From PGZG01 sp046292765 (GTDB lineage Bacteria; Pseudomonadota; Gammaproteobacteria; Pseudomonadales; Alcanivoracaceae), in NCBI GenBank assembly GCA_046292765.1, contig JBKBQA010000001.1, forward strand, positions 62,001 through 126,000: a DNA stretch of 64,000 nt, in the 5' to 3' direction. Of this stretch, positions 33,461 through 42,022 are shown in pieces. The notes under the pieces are model-generated. The model searched no databases and was not told the origin of the DNA. It saw only the letters and a program-made list of their open reading frames with translations. Numbering within the stretch: position 1 is the stretch's first letter; every line of letters starts with the position of its first letter. The translations under genes and the position numbers were made by a program.

Positions 33461-34366
33461 ATGCTGCTGGATCGCGCCCGTCTTGCCTATGCTGAATGGA
33501 AAACCCGCCCCGCGGGATTTTCGTTCGTTCGCGAGGGCATGAAACGGCGCCGCCGGCCGAGCATGGTGGCGCTGCCCAACGACCGCCTGAAATTGCTCAG
33601 TTTTAATGTCCAGGCCGGGATTGGCACGCAGGCCTATGGTGATTACATCACCGGCAGCTGGAAGCATTTTGTTGCTCATCCGCGCAGCGTTGAAAATATC
33701 GAGCGCATTGCCGATGTGGTGCGCGACTATGATGTGGTGGCCCTGCAGGAAGTCGATGGCGGCAGCCTGCGATCCCGCAATCTCAATCAGCTGGTACACA
33801 TGGCGAACCGGGCGGATTTTCCGTTCTGGCACCAGCAGCTGAATCGCAATCTTGGTCGTCTGGGCCAGTTCAGCAACGGTTTGCTGAGCCGGTTCGTGCC
33901 CTACCATATCGAGGACCATCGCCTGCCCGGCCTGCCCGGTCGTGGTGCCATCATTGCCCGGTATGGTCATCCGGACAATCCGCTGATTATGGTGGGCGTG
34001 CATCTTGCTCTGGGCGAGAAATACCGCAACGCCCAGCTCGCCTATCTGTCACGGTTGCTGAAGCAGTACCAGCACGTGATCATCATGGGTGACTTCAATT
34101 GTCGCGTCGATCATCTTGAGCGCTCACCGCTGGCGGACCTTGGTCTGATGCTGTCGGCGAATCCGTTGTTGACCTATCCCAGTTGGGCGCCGGATCGGCA
34201 CATTGATCATATCCTGTTGTCGCCGTCGCTGACGGTGACGCGCTCGGAAGTGTTGAGTGACTGCAGATTGTCTGATCATCTTCCTGTGGCAACGGAAATT
34301 CTGCTGCCGGCGGATGTGATTGAAGCGGCCGGACACGCACCGCGTGCACTGCCACGGCACGACTGA
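33461..34366 (+). CDS. Endonuclease/exonuclease/phosphatase family protein
   Basis: 301 residues with the EEP (DNase I-like) fold markers: LLSFNVQAGIG, VVALQEVDGG with the metal-binding Glu, HLALGEKYRNAQL, IMGDFNC and DRHIDHILLSPS, ending LSDHLPV. No signal peptide. Members act on DNA, RNA, phosphoinositides or sphingomyelin, so the substrate is open. It follows dsbA after 9 bases, as in pseudomonads. An ATG at 33539 is a possible later start. Confidence 0.85.
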   Translation: MLLDRARLAYAEWKTRPAGFSFVREGMKRRRRPSMVALPNDRLKLLSFNVQAGIGTQAYGDYITGSWKHFVAHPRSVENIERIADVVRDYDVVALQEVDGGSLRSRNLNQLVHMANRADFPFWHQQLNRNLGRLGQFSNGLLSRFVPYHIEDHRLPGLPGRGAIIARYGHPDNPLIMVGVHLALGEKYRNAQLAYLSRLLKQYQHVIIMGDFNCRVDHLERSPLADLGLMLSANPLLTYPSWAPDRHIDHILLSPSLTVTRSEVLSDCRLSDHLPVATEILLPADVIEAAGHAPRALPRHD

Positions 34367-34420
34367 CCGGCTTTGCCGATGCGGGCATCATTGCTGGATG
34401 GATTAACCAGGGATAACGGG

Positions 34421-35452
34421 ATGAGCGTAGCGCCGGACGAACACTACATGACGGGACTGGGTCTGTCCCAGTATGTCTATGGTGCGGAGCGATTGGGTTT
34501 GCCGGCTCGGGAAATCCTGTTGGCCTGCGGCCTTGATCCGGTGCTGGCGTTGCAGCCAGCCCAGCGCATTCCGCAACGTCTGTACGAGAATTTTATTCTG
34601 CAGCTGGCGCTGCAGAGCGGTGACGAGCAGCTCGGGTTCCATATCGGCCATCAGTTTATGCCAGCGATTTATGGCGCCTTGCCGGCGCTGGCATTCAGCG
34701 CAGCCAACGGTCGCGAGGCGCTGACCATGGCGTTGCGCTATCAGGCACTGGCTGCGGGGACAGTGGAGGGATTCGAAGCTCGGGAGTCAGGTGATGGCAT
34801 GGTCTTCAACTGGAGCATGGTGCATCAGAATCCGGTGATGCGCCGGCATGTCACCGACAATGTTTTCGCCTTGCTGGCCCATATGCTGCGTTTTGTCAGT
34901 GGTTCCAGCAGCATCGGGGCGCGCGCGCTGGTGCTGGAATACGCCCCGCCATCAGCGGAAGTCCGCAAGGCCATGGAACAGCTCTATGGCTGTCCGGTTC
35001 GCTTCGGTGCATCGGCCAATCAGATCGAAATGGGTCCGGATATTCTCAATGCGCCGCTCAATATTCACGACCCGGAGCAGCTCAGGGTGGCCGAAGAGTT
35101 GGCGCGCAAGCAGCTGGCCGATCAGCAGCAGAACCGTGACTGGCTGGCACAGGTTCGGCGCCAGGTGCGTGATCTTATGGTAGTGCGCTCGCCGCGGCGA
35201 GAGACCGTGGCCGAGCGCCTGGGCGTGTCGGTGAGAACGCTTGACCGACGGCTGGCAGATGCGGGACTGACCTGGCAGAAGCTGCTCGATGCCATGCGCT
35301 CCCAGCTGGCGAGGGAGTATCTCGCCGATCCGGAGATAAATGTCCAGACAATCGCGACGCGGCTCGGCTTTGCCGATGTGCGCGCGTTCCAGCGACGCTT
35401 CCGTGTCTGGACCGGTACCACGCCTTCAGAGTATCGAAGTCGTCTGGAGTAA
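34421..35452 (+). CDS. AraC family transcriptional regulator (tandem copy 1)
   Basis: 343 residues with an arabinose-binding-type sensing domain (GLGLSQYVYGAERLGLPAREILLACG, MPAIYGALPALAF) and a C-terminal AraC helix-turn-helix pair (VAERLGVSVRTLDRRLADAG; INVQTIATRLGFADVRAFQRRF). The next gene is a paralogue of the same length. The ATG at 34421 is preferred, with AGGGA and ACGGG upstream. Regulators of this class often respond to fatty acids or amino acids. Confidence 0.85.
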   Translation: MSVAPDEHYMTGLGLSQYVYGAERLGLPAREILLACGLDPVLALQPAQRIPQRLYENFILQLALQSGDEQLGFHIGHQFMPAIYGALPALAFSAANGREALTMALRYQALAAGTVEGFEARESGDGMVFNWSMVHQNPVMRRHVTDNVFALLAHMLRFVSGSSSIGARALVLEYAPPSAEVRKAMEQLYGCPVRFGASANQIEMGPDILNAPLNIHDPEQLRVAEELARKQLADQQQNRDWLAQVRRQVRDLMVVRSPRRETVAERLGVSVRTLDRRLADAGLTWQKLLDAMRSQLAREYLADPEINVQTIATRLGFADVRAFQRRFRVWTGTTPSEYRSRLE

Positions 35453-35576
35453 AGACGGCACATAGAGACAGCGTGATGGCCTGCTGCGCCAACCGTGCGT
35501 TGCTGATCGACTGGTACTGCGAGTGCGTCTGCAAATGTATAGCATGGCGCCGTGATTCAGAACCCGGGATAGCCTG

Positions 35577-36608
35577 ATGGGCTCATTGGATAGTCAGGAA
35601 GATTACTACGTTACCGGCATAGCACTGTCCCAGTTCGTGCTCGGCGGGGAGCGGCTTGGCTTGCCGACCCGCGAGTTGCTCCGTCGTTGCGGGCTGGATG
35701 AGGCGGTTCATTTGCAGCCCATGGCACGAGTGCCGCTTCCCCAGTATGAGCGCTTTATCCTCGAACTGATCCTCACCAGTGGTGACGAGATGATCGGCTT
35801 TCATCTTGGTCAGCAGGTGATGCCATCGGTTTATGGCGTCATATCTGTGCTAGGTATGGGCACCGCCACCTTGCGTGAGTCCATTGAAACCACCATCCGT
35901 TATCAGTCGCTGGTGGTGGGCAATGTTGGCGAGCTTGCGATGCAGATGTCTGGCGATTGCCTGCAGGTGACCTTGCGCGCAGTGCATCGCAATCCGGTGG
36001 TGCGTCGCCATGCCTTTGAGTGCGTACTGGTGCTGCTGGGCAGGATGTATCGATTTGTCTCCGGGTATCCCGAACTCGCACCCCGCCGTATCTGGCTGGA
36101 GTACGGGCCAGTGTCCGATGCCGCTGCCGCCATGATTGAGCGGGAGGCGCGATGCCCGGTGGAGTTCCACGCCGGTCGCAGCGGTCTGGAAATTGGCCCG
36201 GAAGCGCTTGCAGTGACGCTCAATGCTTATGGCGATGAAGCTATGCGCATGGCTGAAGGGCTGGCGCGTCGGCAACTGGACGAGCAGCAACAATTTGGTG
36301 ACGTGCTCAGTCAGATCCGGATGCAGGTGCATGATCTGATGATGACGGCAGTGCCTCGCCGTGAGCTGGTAGCGGACCGTCTGAAGATATCGGTGCGCAC
36401 CCTTGATCGGCGCCTCGCCGACGCCGGCCTGACCTGGCAGGCGCTGTTGGACAGCTTGCGGTTGCAATTGGCGCGCGAGCATCTGGCAGATCCGGCGGTC
36501 ACGGTTCGGGAAGTGGCCGAGCGGTTGGGCTTTGCTGATCTTCGGGCATTCCAGCGTCGATTCAAGGTCTGGACCGGCATGACCCCCTCGGAATATCGAC
36601 AGAAATAG
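35577..36608 (+). CDS. AraC family transcriptional regulator (tandem copy 2)
   Basis: 343 residues, colinear with the preceding regulator. Stretches such as SVRTLDRRLADAGLTWQ and FQRRF are identical, while the sensing domain has diverged (LGMGTATLRESIETTIRYQ). A local tandem duplication followed by change in ligand specificity is the likely origin. It lies upstream of and in the same direction as the CocE-like hydrolase, which may be a target. Confidence 0.85.
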   Translation: MGSLDSQEDYYVTGIALSQFVLGGERLGLPTRELLRRCGLDEAVHLQPMARVPLPQYERFILELILTSGDEMIGFHLGQQVMPSVYGVISVLGMGTATLRESIETTIRYQSLVVGNVGELAMQMSGDCLQVTLRAVHRNPVVRRHAFECVLVLLGRMYRFVSGYPELAPRRIWLEYGPVSDAAAAMIEREARCPVEFHAGRSGLEIGPEALAVTLNAYGDEAMRMAEGLARRQLDEQQQFGDVLSQIRMQVHDLMMTAVPRRELVADRLKISVRTLDRRLADAGLTWQALLDSLRLQLAREHLADPAVTVREVAERLGFADLRAFQRRFKVWTGMTPSEYRQK

Positions 36609-36716
36609 CACTGGCGCCATTTGCCACCGGGCTGTCTTTCGGCGCCACTGTGAGTGCTGCTCCCACCGGGTGATGATCGCAGCCCGGAAATCCGATGCCG
36701 TCTGGCGAGAATAATA

Positions 36717-38378
36717 ATGACCCGAATCCTACTGATAGCCCTGCTCGGGCTGCTCGCGGCCTGTTCTGCCCGTACCTCGTTGCCGCCGATGAACGACGAG
36801 CCCCTCAAGGCCAAGCGCTTTCAGGTGAAGGTGCTGGCGCACGATGGTGGTCATATCGCCGCCACTGTTTGGCAGCCGGCGCTGGCCGCTGGTGAGTCGG
36901 CGCCGCTGGTGATGCACACCCATGGTTTTGGTATTACGCGCATGGACGGGCTGGTCGGGCTCTATGAAAACATCATTCCCTCGGGCCTTGTGGCCAAGGA
37001 TCTGTGGAAGCGGGGTTTCTGGTTGTTGACCTGGGACCAGCGCGGCCACGGCGGCAGCGACGGCGTGATCAACGTGATGGATCCGGAAAAAGAAGTCCGC
37101 GACGTCACCACCTTGCTGGACTGGGCCGAGCAGAATATTCCCCGGTTGAGCCGCGCCGGGGATGGCGATATTCGTGTCGGCATGATCGGCGAGTCCTACG
37201 GTGGCGGGGTTCAGCTGCTGGCCTCGGTGCATGAGCCACGTATTGACGCCATCGTGCCGATCACCACGTGGTACGACCTCACCGGATCCCTCGGCCCGTC
37301 CGATGTCCCCAAGGGGGGCTGGATCAAGGTGCTCTACCTGATGGGCGACTGGTGGAACTTTCGCAAGCTGCACCCCTATTTGCGGGAGAATTTTTCGCTC
37401 GCTCGGGAGGGGGTGATCACCGAAGAGCTGAAGCAGCGTTACGCTCCCCACGGCCTCTCTCATTACTGCGAGCGAGGTGAGGCGCGGGCGGTGGATGCGC
37501 TGCTGGTCCAGGGCTTTCGCGATGTGCTGTTCGATGTCGATCAGGCGCTGCGCACACGGGAATGCCTGCAGCAGGCCGGTGGTGATGTGCGCCTGATTGC
37601 CCAGACCGGCGGCCATCTTTTGCCGATGGAGCAGCACACGGCCTCGACGCCGGTCTGGTACTGGGAGAAATGGCTGCACTGCAATGGCGAGAAGCAGCGT
37701 ACCAATGCCCTTGTCGGGGACTGGCTGGCGGCCAAGCTGACCGATGCCGAGCCGCCGGCTCTGCCGCCAGTGTGCCTGTCGGTCCATGACTGGGGAGTGG
37801 CGTTGAATGACTGGCCGGACAGCCAGCAGGCGATTTCCTTCGACGCAGTGACACTTGCCGGTCGCCGCAGTGGCAGCTGGCGCTGGGTGACCGGCAGTGC
37901 CGACTGGGTTGCCGGCTGGCGTACCCGGCGGTCACTGGCGGAACGCTTCAGTGAGCCTCGGGACGGCCGCCTGCGGCCGGCGTTTGTGCCGCTGCACACG
38001 GCGGATCAGGCTGAGCAGCGGTTCGGTTCCGTCAATGTGCGGCTAACCTCCGCCGAGGGTGATGACATCCCGGTGCTGGCCGCCCTGGCCGTGCGCCGCG
38101 CCGGTTCGGCCCGCCCGCGCCCTGTGAATAACCAGCTGGCGCCAGTGCGTACCGGCCGCGACACCACCCTGCCGCCGATGGCGGTGGCGTTGCGGCCGGG
38201 GGACCAGCTGGGGCTGATGTTGTTCAGCCGCCACCCCCAGTTCAACACCCTGAAGATGGATTTTGACAAGGGGGTGACGTTTGCTGGAGAGGTGCATCTG
38301 CCGGCCAGCCTGATTGAGCTAGTTGAGCAGTCACATCCCGCTGTTACAAAGGATGCGCAGCACGTAAGTGCTCACTGA
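36717..38378 (+). CDS. Lipoprotein CocE/S15-family acyl hydrolase
   Basis: 553 residues. Lipoprotein signal MTRILLIALLGLLAAC (Cys16). An alpha/beta hydrolase domain has HTHGFG, DQRGHGGSDG and the nucleophile elbow GESYGGG, followed by a His in TGGHLLPME. The last roughly 190 residues look like the jelly-roll domain of X-Pro dipeptidyl-peptidase/CocE proteins (LRPGDQLGLMLFSRHP). It probably cleaves esters or acyl-peptides at the envelope. A terminator follows. Confidence 0.83.
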   Translation: MTRILLIALLGLLAACSARTSLPPMNDEPLKAKRFQVKVLAHDGGHIAATVWQPALAAGESAPLVMHTHGFGITRMDGLVGLYENIIPSGLVAKDLWKRGFWLLTWDQRGHGGSDGVINVMDPEKEVRDVTTLLDWAEQNIPRLSRAGDGDIRVGMIGESYGGGVQLLASVHEPRIDAIVPITTWYDLTGSLGPSDVPKGGWIKVLYLMGDWWNFRKLHPYLRENFSLAREGVITEELKQRYAPHGLSHYCERGEARAVDALLVQGFRDVLFDVDQALRTRECLQQAGGDVRLIAQTGGHLLPMEQHTASTPVWYWEKWLHCNGEKQRTNALVGDWLAAKLTDAEPPALPPVCLSVHDWGVALNDWPDSQQAISFDAVTLAGRRSGSWRWVTGSADWVAGWRTRRSLAERFSEPRDGRLRPAFVPLHTADQAEQRFGSVNVRLTSAEGDDIPVLAALAVRRAGSARPRPVNNQLAPVRTGRDTTLPPMAVALRPGDQLGLMLFSRHPQFNTLKMDFDKGVTFAGEVHLPASLIELVEQSHPAVTKDAQHVSAH

Positions 38379-38410
38379 TTTCTCCGTGTTGCCCGGTTTT
38401 CGGGATTCCC

Positions 38411-38438
38411 GCGCGGCGCTTCTGCGCCGCTTTTTTTG
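38411..38438 (+). terminator. Intrinsic terminator after the CocE-like gene
   Basis: GCGGCGC-TTCT-GCGCCGC followed by seven T. It isolates the following six-gene cluster from upstream transcription. Confidence 0.9.
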
Positions 38439-38534
38439 TCCTGATTTGCCGCCAGCCTGACGGGACTCGCCGCTGCAGTCGGAGCTGGACTGCTGCCATC
38501 CTGATGTCCCTATAAGAAGAAAGCTGTCCGAGAC

Positions 38535-40061
38535 ATGGCCGCCCCCTCTGTGAAGAGACTACTGCTGACTTTGCTGACTTGTGCGCCGGGCTCTTTGCTG
38601 GCGCTCGGGTTGCAACCGATGTCTGACGGTGAAATGCAGGACATCAACGGTGCCGGTATAGCTGTAGCGCTGCAGGACTTCCGCTTCATGATGGCGCCGA
38701 CGAGCTACATGGAGCAGGTCGGTATAACACCGGCGGGGGCTGCGGCCTGTACAGGCACCGGATCGAGCGCCTCGAATACGCACTGCTGGCGTCGTGGCGA
38801 CCTCCGATGGTATGGGATCAATATTTCGGGCGCCGAGCCAGTGGCTGGAAGCGGCAGCCACTGGACAGAAAACACCTGCAATCCCGGTGTGGCGGCGATG
38901 AACTGTCCGAGAGGCGGAGTTATAGGTGGGGCCGAGGGTTGGTTCTCGCCGTTTGACAATCCTTACATCATGCGCGCCTGGTCGCCTCAGGGCATGAGCT
39001 TTGACGGCGCACTGATCAATACTGATCCGAACAATCCAACGAAAACCATCTATGAATACCTTGCTCCGACACAGCAGCCAGATTACATCATGTCATTCTG
39101 GGGAGAGATCGAAGTCGGAGCGACACGAAATCCCGCCCTGCAAGCACTGACAATTGGTCAGGGTGCCGCCAATCCTGCCGGTGGCGGCCTGCTGAAAAGT
39201 CAGACCATTATTCGGGGAAATGCGGCCGGCAGTATCTTTCGCATGTTCAAGTTCACTGAAACCGCTGCCGACCCCTCGTATGGGCAGACCTTTGCAATGT
39301 TCTATCACAGCAGGTTGAGGGGCGACTTCCGATTTAGTGTAGCCCAGAATTCCCTGTATGCATCTGATGAAATCGGGACGCCAGTTTCTTTCGAGAACAT
39401 CGAAGGCCTCCATTTCAGAAACGTAGATGCATTCCTCCCTTTTGGTCAACTGTACTATCAAGCGCTGGTTCTGGATGCCGTGGGTACGGGGGGGAATTTT
39501 TCCCTGGCCCTGACGAAAGTGCCGAACAATCCGGTTGTGTATCAGCGGTTCTATAGCCTTAATCCCGGCGACAATCGTGGCTACACTACGGCATTAGCGG
39601 CGGTGCGAGACTGGAACATTCCTTGTGCGGTTGGCAATGAGGCCTGCACTAACAGACGCCTCTCGCATGGCTATGTCCGCTACGGTGATTGGTATCCCGG
39701 CTCGGCTGCCTGGGCGCCATCGTCGGGCACCAGAAACACAGCAGCGAATGTCTCAGACGGAATATTCTTTCGGAAATGCCCCGGCTGCAGCGACTTCCGC
39801 GCGTTTGCCAGAAGGCCAATTGTTATTGACAAACGCGGCGAGACATTTAGCCGTCAGCGAACCCAAAACTATAATTGCAGCACGGGCAATGTCGGCGGTT
39901 GCACCGTAAACAGCCCTAACGGCGGGCCCGTGTTCTCTGCGAGCGCAGGTGACTGGAGTCGCACGTTCCCCACATCGGCGGTCAATCTTGGTGATTCGCG
40001 AATCGAGGGCCTACTGATCCATCACCTGACAATCACAAGCTGCCAGGGGGGTGGATGCTGA
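38535..40061 (+). CDS. Exported protein with DUF6160-like N-terminal motif (cluster protein 1)
   Basis: 508 residues. The signal peptide (LLLTLLTCAPGSLLALG) is followed by LQPMSDGEMQDINGAGIAV, the motif shared with the next three proteins. The body is rich in Gly, Asn, Tyr and Trp with several Cys (CRRGD-type pairs, FFRKCPGC), and ends in a Cys (CQGGGC). It looks extracellular or outer-membrane. I recognise no enzyme motif. The motif recalls proteobacterial DUF6160 proteins (from memory). The ribosome site is weak. First gene of the cluster; its stop overlaps the next start. Confidence 0.65.
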   Translation: MAAPSVKRLLLTLLTCAPGSLLALGLQPMSDGEMQDINGAGIAVALQDFRFMMAPTSYMEQVGITPAGAAACTGTGSSASNTHCWRRGDLRWYGINISGAEPVAGSGSHWTENTCNPGVAAMNCPRGGVIGGAEGWFSPFDNPYIMRAWSPQGMSFDGALINTDPNNPTKTIYEYLAPTQQPDYIMSFWGEIEVGATRNPALQALTIGQGAANPAGGGLLKSQTIIRGNAAGSIFRMFKFTETAADPSYGQTFAMFYHSRLRGDFRFSVAQNSLYASDEIGTPVSFENIEGLHFRNVDAFLPFGQLYYQALVLDAVGTGGNFSLALTKVPNNPVVYQRFYSLNPGDNRGYTTALAAVRDWNIPCAVGNEACTNRRLSHGYVRYGDWYPGSAAWAPSSGTRNTAANVSDGIFFRKCPGCSDFRAFARRPIVIDKRGETFSRQRTQNYNCSTGNVGGCTVNSPNGGPVFSASAGDWSRTFPTSAVNLGDSRIEGLLIHHLTITSCQGGGC

Positions 40062-40681
40062 TGTCGAAGGCAGCGCTCCTGTTCCTGATTTCACTTATGT
40101 GTTGCGTCAATGCAGCTGCCATGGAGCCGCTGGATGATGTTGAGCTGTCGGATGTGAGTGGCGCAGAGGGCGTACAGCTTACATTGAGGTTACGCAATAA
40201 CGTCGACAGCACTGGATCGCCAATCGGCTGCTCGGGATACTTGAACCCATGCCGCATGGGCATTGAGTTTGCCGGGCGAGAAGGCGTATGGCTGATGCTG
40301 AAGGATTACTATGGCGTTCTCGGCATTAACGACATAAGACTGGAGGGAGACATTCTCCCCGTCTCAAATACCCCCTACTTCAATGCAAGCCGGTTTTTAG
40401 GTGCAGACGGCGGCTGCCTCGTAGCCTCCTGCAATCCGATTGGAATGCAGGCTGTCAGAATAAGCTATCCATTCAGCAAGTTAGTCGGGCAATACGAAGA
40501 CTTCACGTTGCTAATGAACATCGGTCGAACCTCTTTGGAGTTCGATGATGGACTCACGCCGGGGTACATGCGTGATGCTGCGTCTGGGAGCGTCTTGGGC
40601 TTCCGCATGGCGGATAGCCAGGGCCTCAATGCGCCATCGCGTGCAAGATTTGATGGAGTGGCATATGTCTTTGGCTTCTAG
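40061..40681 (+). CDS. Exported protein with DUF6160-like motif (cluster protein 2)
   Basis: 206 residues: signal peptide (MSKAALLFLISLMCCVNAAA), then MEPLDDVELSDVSGAEGVQL, the shared motif, then a beta-rich body with two Cys pairs. It is the shortest of the four paralogues. The ATG at 40061 shares a base with the previous stop (TGATG) and has AGGGGGG 8 bases upstream; an ATG at 40055 is the alternative. Function unknown; clearly a member of the same set by motif and position. Confidence 0.65.
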   Translation: MSKAALLFLISLMCCVNAAAMEPLDDVELSDVSGAEGVQLTLRLRNNVDSTGSPIGCSGYLNPCRMGIEFAGREGVWLMLKDYYGVLGINDIRLEGDILPVSNTPYFNASRFLGADGGCLVASCNPIGMQAVRISYPFSKLVGQYEDFTLLMNIGRTSLEFDDGLTPGYMRDAASGSVLGFRMADSQGLNAPSRARFDGVAYVFGF

Positions 40682-42014
40682 GCCCGTAAAAATAATAATG
40701 CTGATCTGCACGATCATTCCTTGGATGGCATCGGCCATGATGCCATTGGATGACGATCAGTTGGCTAATGTAGTCGGGCAATCCGGGAGTCTCTTCGTTT
40801 CAGACTATATCGGTCCAAACGAACTGGTTGGCGCGCCGGCAGATGGAACGGCCAACTTCAGCTTCTATCGCATGGGCATGGACGTGAAGCTGGCGATGAA
40901 CCTGAATATTGACAAGTTCCAGCTTGGTTGTGGCGGCGTGAATGATTTTCTGACGCCTTCCGTTGCGTGCGATCTCGATATCGATTATCTCGGATTTATG
41001 GGCATCAATGCGGCGGCAAACCGGCCGGCGTACAATGCCGCCAATGCTGATGTTAACGGAAATTTTGGCCCCGATAGCGCCTTTGAATTGCTTCGCCCCT
41101 ATATGGAGCTCGCTATAAAGAACGATGGATCTCCGACAATGCGTGAGGTGGTCGGCATCAAGCTGGGAGGCGAGCGCATCAATGGCGCAATACGAATGGG
41201 CAGGGACTATCTCGGTCTTGGTTCGGGCTTGGGGCAGGAGCCTAGCCTGATCAATCAGGAGCATGGTGGTACCTGTAATCCGAGCGCCACCACTGGAGCC
41301 GGTGTGGTCAACTGCCACTCCGGGCTGAATTCGATCAGTGGCTACTTGGCCGGATTGGAACTATCGGCAGGCTTCAGGGCAAGAGCCACGCTTTGCACCG
41401 TATTTTTGGGCTGTGTATGGCCGTTCTACATCGGCATACCCGTAAACATGGATGGCTGTATTGGACGGATAAATTATAGCCCTTGCTCTGCAAACGATAC
41501 GCCATTCTTTATCGATGCTGGGGGAACAAGGATGGATAACCTGTATGTTGCAGCAGCCAAGTTGAACTTGGCTCCGGACCTACTTCTGGGGTTCGATCTG
41601 GAAGGTTATGGTTCGCTTGAACTCAACACCAGACAGGTGCACTACCTGCTGACGCCGAATAGCTCTGGCTTCTTCTTGTCATTACAGCGCGAATCTGTTT
41701 CATGGCCGCACTACGAGAAGGCGCCGCCGCCAAACAATTTGCAGTTTGATGCGTGCAATCCTGCTTATGGTCAGGTGACTGCTCGTTGCAGCAGCGCCTA
41801 CGCCCCCAGGGCAAATACGGGCTGGTGGCTAAGTGCTAGTAACGCGAAGATGCTGGACCTGAGACCTGGAAACACCATTGTACTGCCGGGGTCGTACAAT
41901 TCGATTCAGTTGCTTTCAGCGTTGGGGCCTGACAACAGCCCGATTCATATCAATAATCCGAGGTTGGATTTCGTTGCTGCGCGTAACTGCTATGGCACGG
42001 CGATTTTCTGCTAG
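40665..42014 (+). CDS. Exported protein with DUF6160-like motif (cluster protein 3)
   Basis: 449 residues: signal (MLICTIIPWMASA) then MMPLDDDQLANVVGQSGSLF. The body contains repeated Gly/Asn-rich beta-like stretches and several Cys. Segments such as GFDLEGYGSLELNTRQVHY are similar in flavour to lipid- or surface-associated beta proteins. The ATG at 40665 has GGAG 7 bases upstream and overlaps the previous gene by 17 bases. No known catalytic motif. Confidence 0.65.
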   Translation: MSLASRPVKIIMLICTIIPWMASAMMPLDDDQLANVVGQSGSLFVSDYIGPNELVGAPADGTANFSFYRMGMDVKLAMNLNIDKFQLGCGGVNDFLTPSVACDLDIDYLGFMGINAAANRPAYNAANADVNGNFGPDSAFELLRPYMELAIKNDGSPTMREVVGIKLGGERINGAIRMGRDYLGLGSGLGQEPSLINQEHGGTCNPSATTGAGVVNCHSGLNSISGYLAGLELSAGFRARATLCTVFLGCVWPFYIGIPVNMDGCIGRINYSPCSANDTPFFIDAGGTRMDNLYVAAAKLNLAPDLLLGFDLEGYGSLELNTRQVHYLLTPNSSGFFLSLQRESVSWPHYEKAPPPNNLQFDACNPAYGQVTARCSSAYAPRANTGWWLSASNAKMLDLRPGNTIVLPGSYNSIQLLSALGPDNSPIHINNPRLDFVAARNCYGTAIFC

Positions 42015-42022
42015 GAGGCAAA

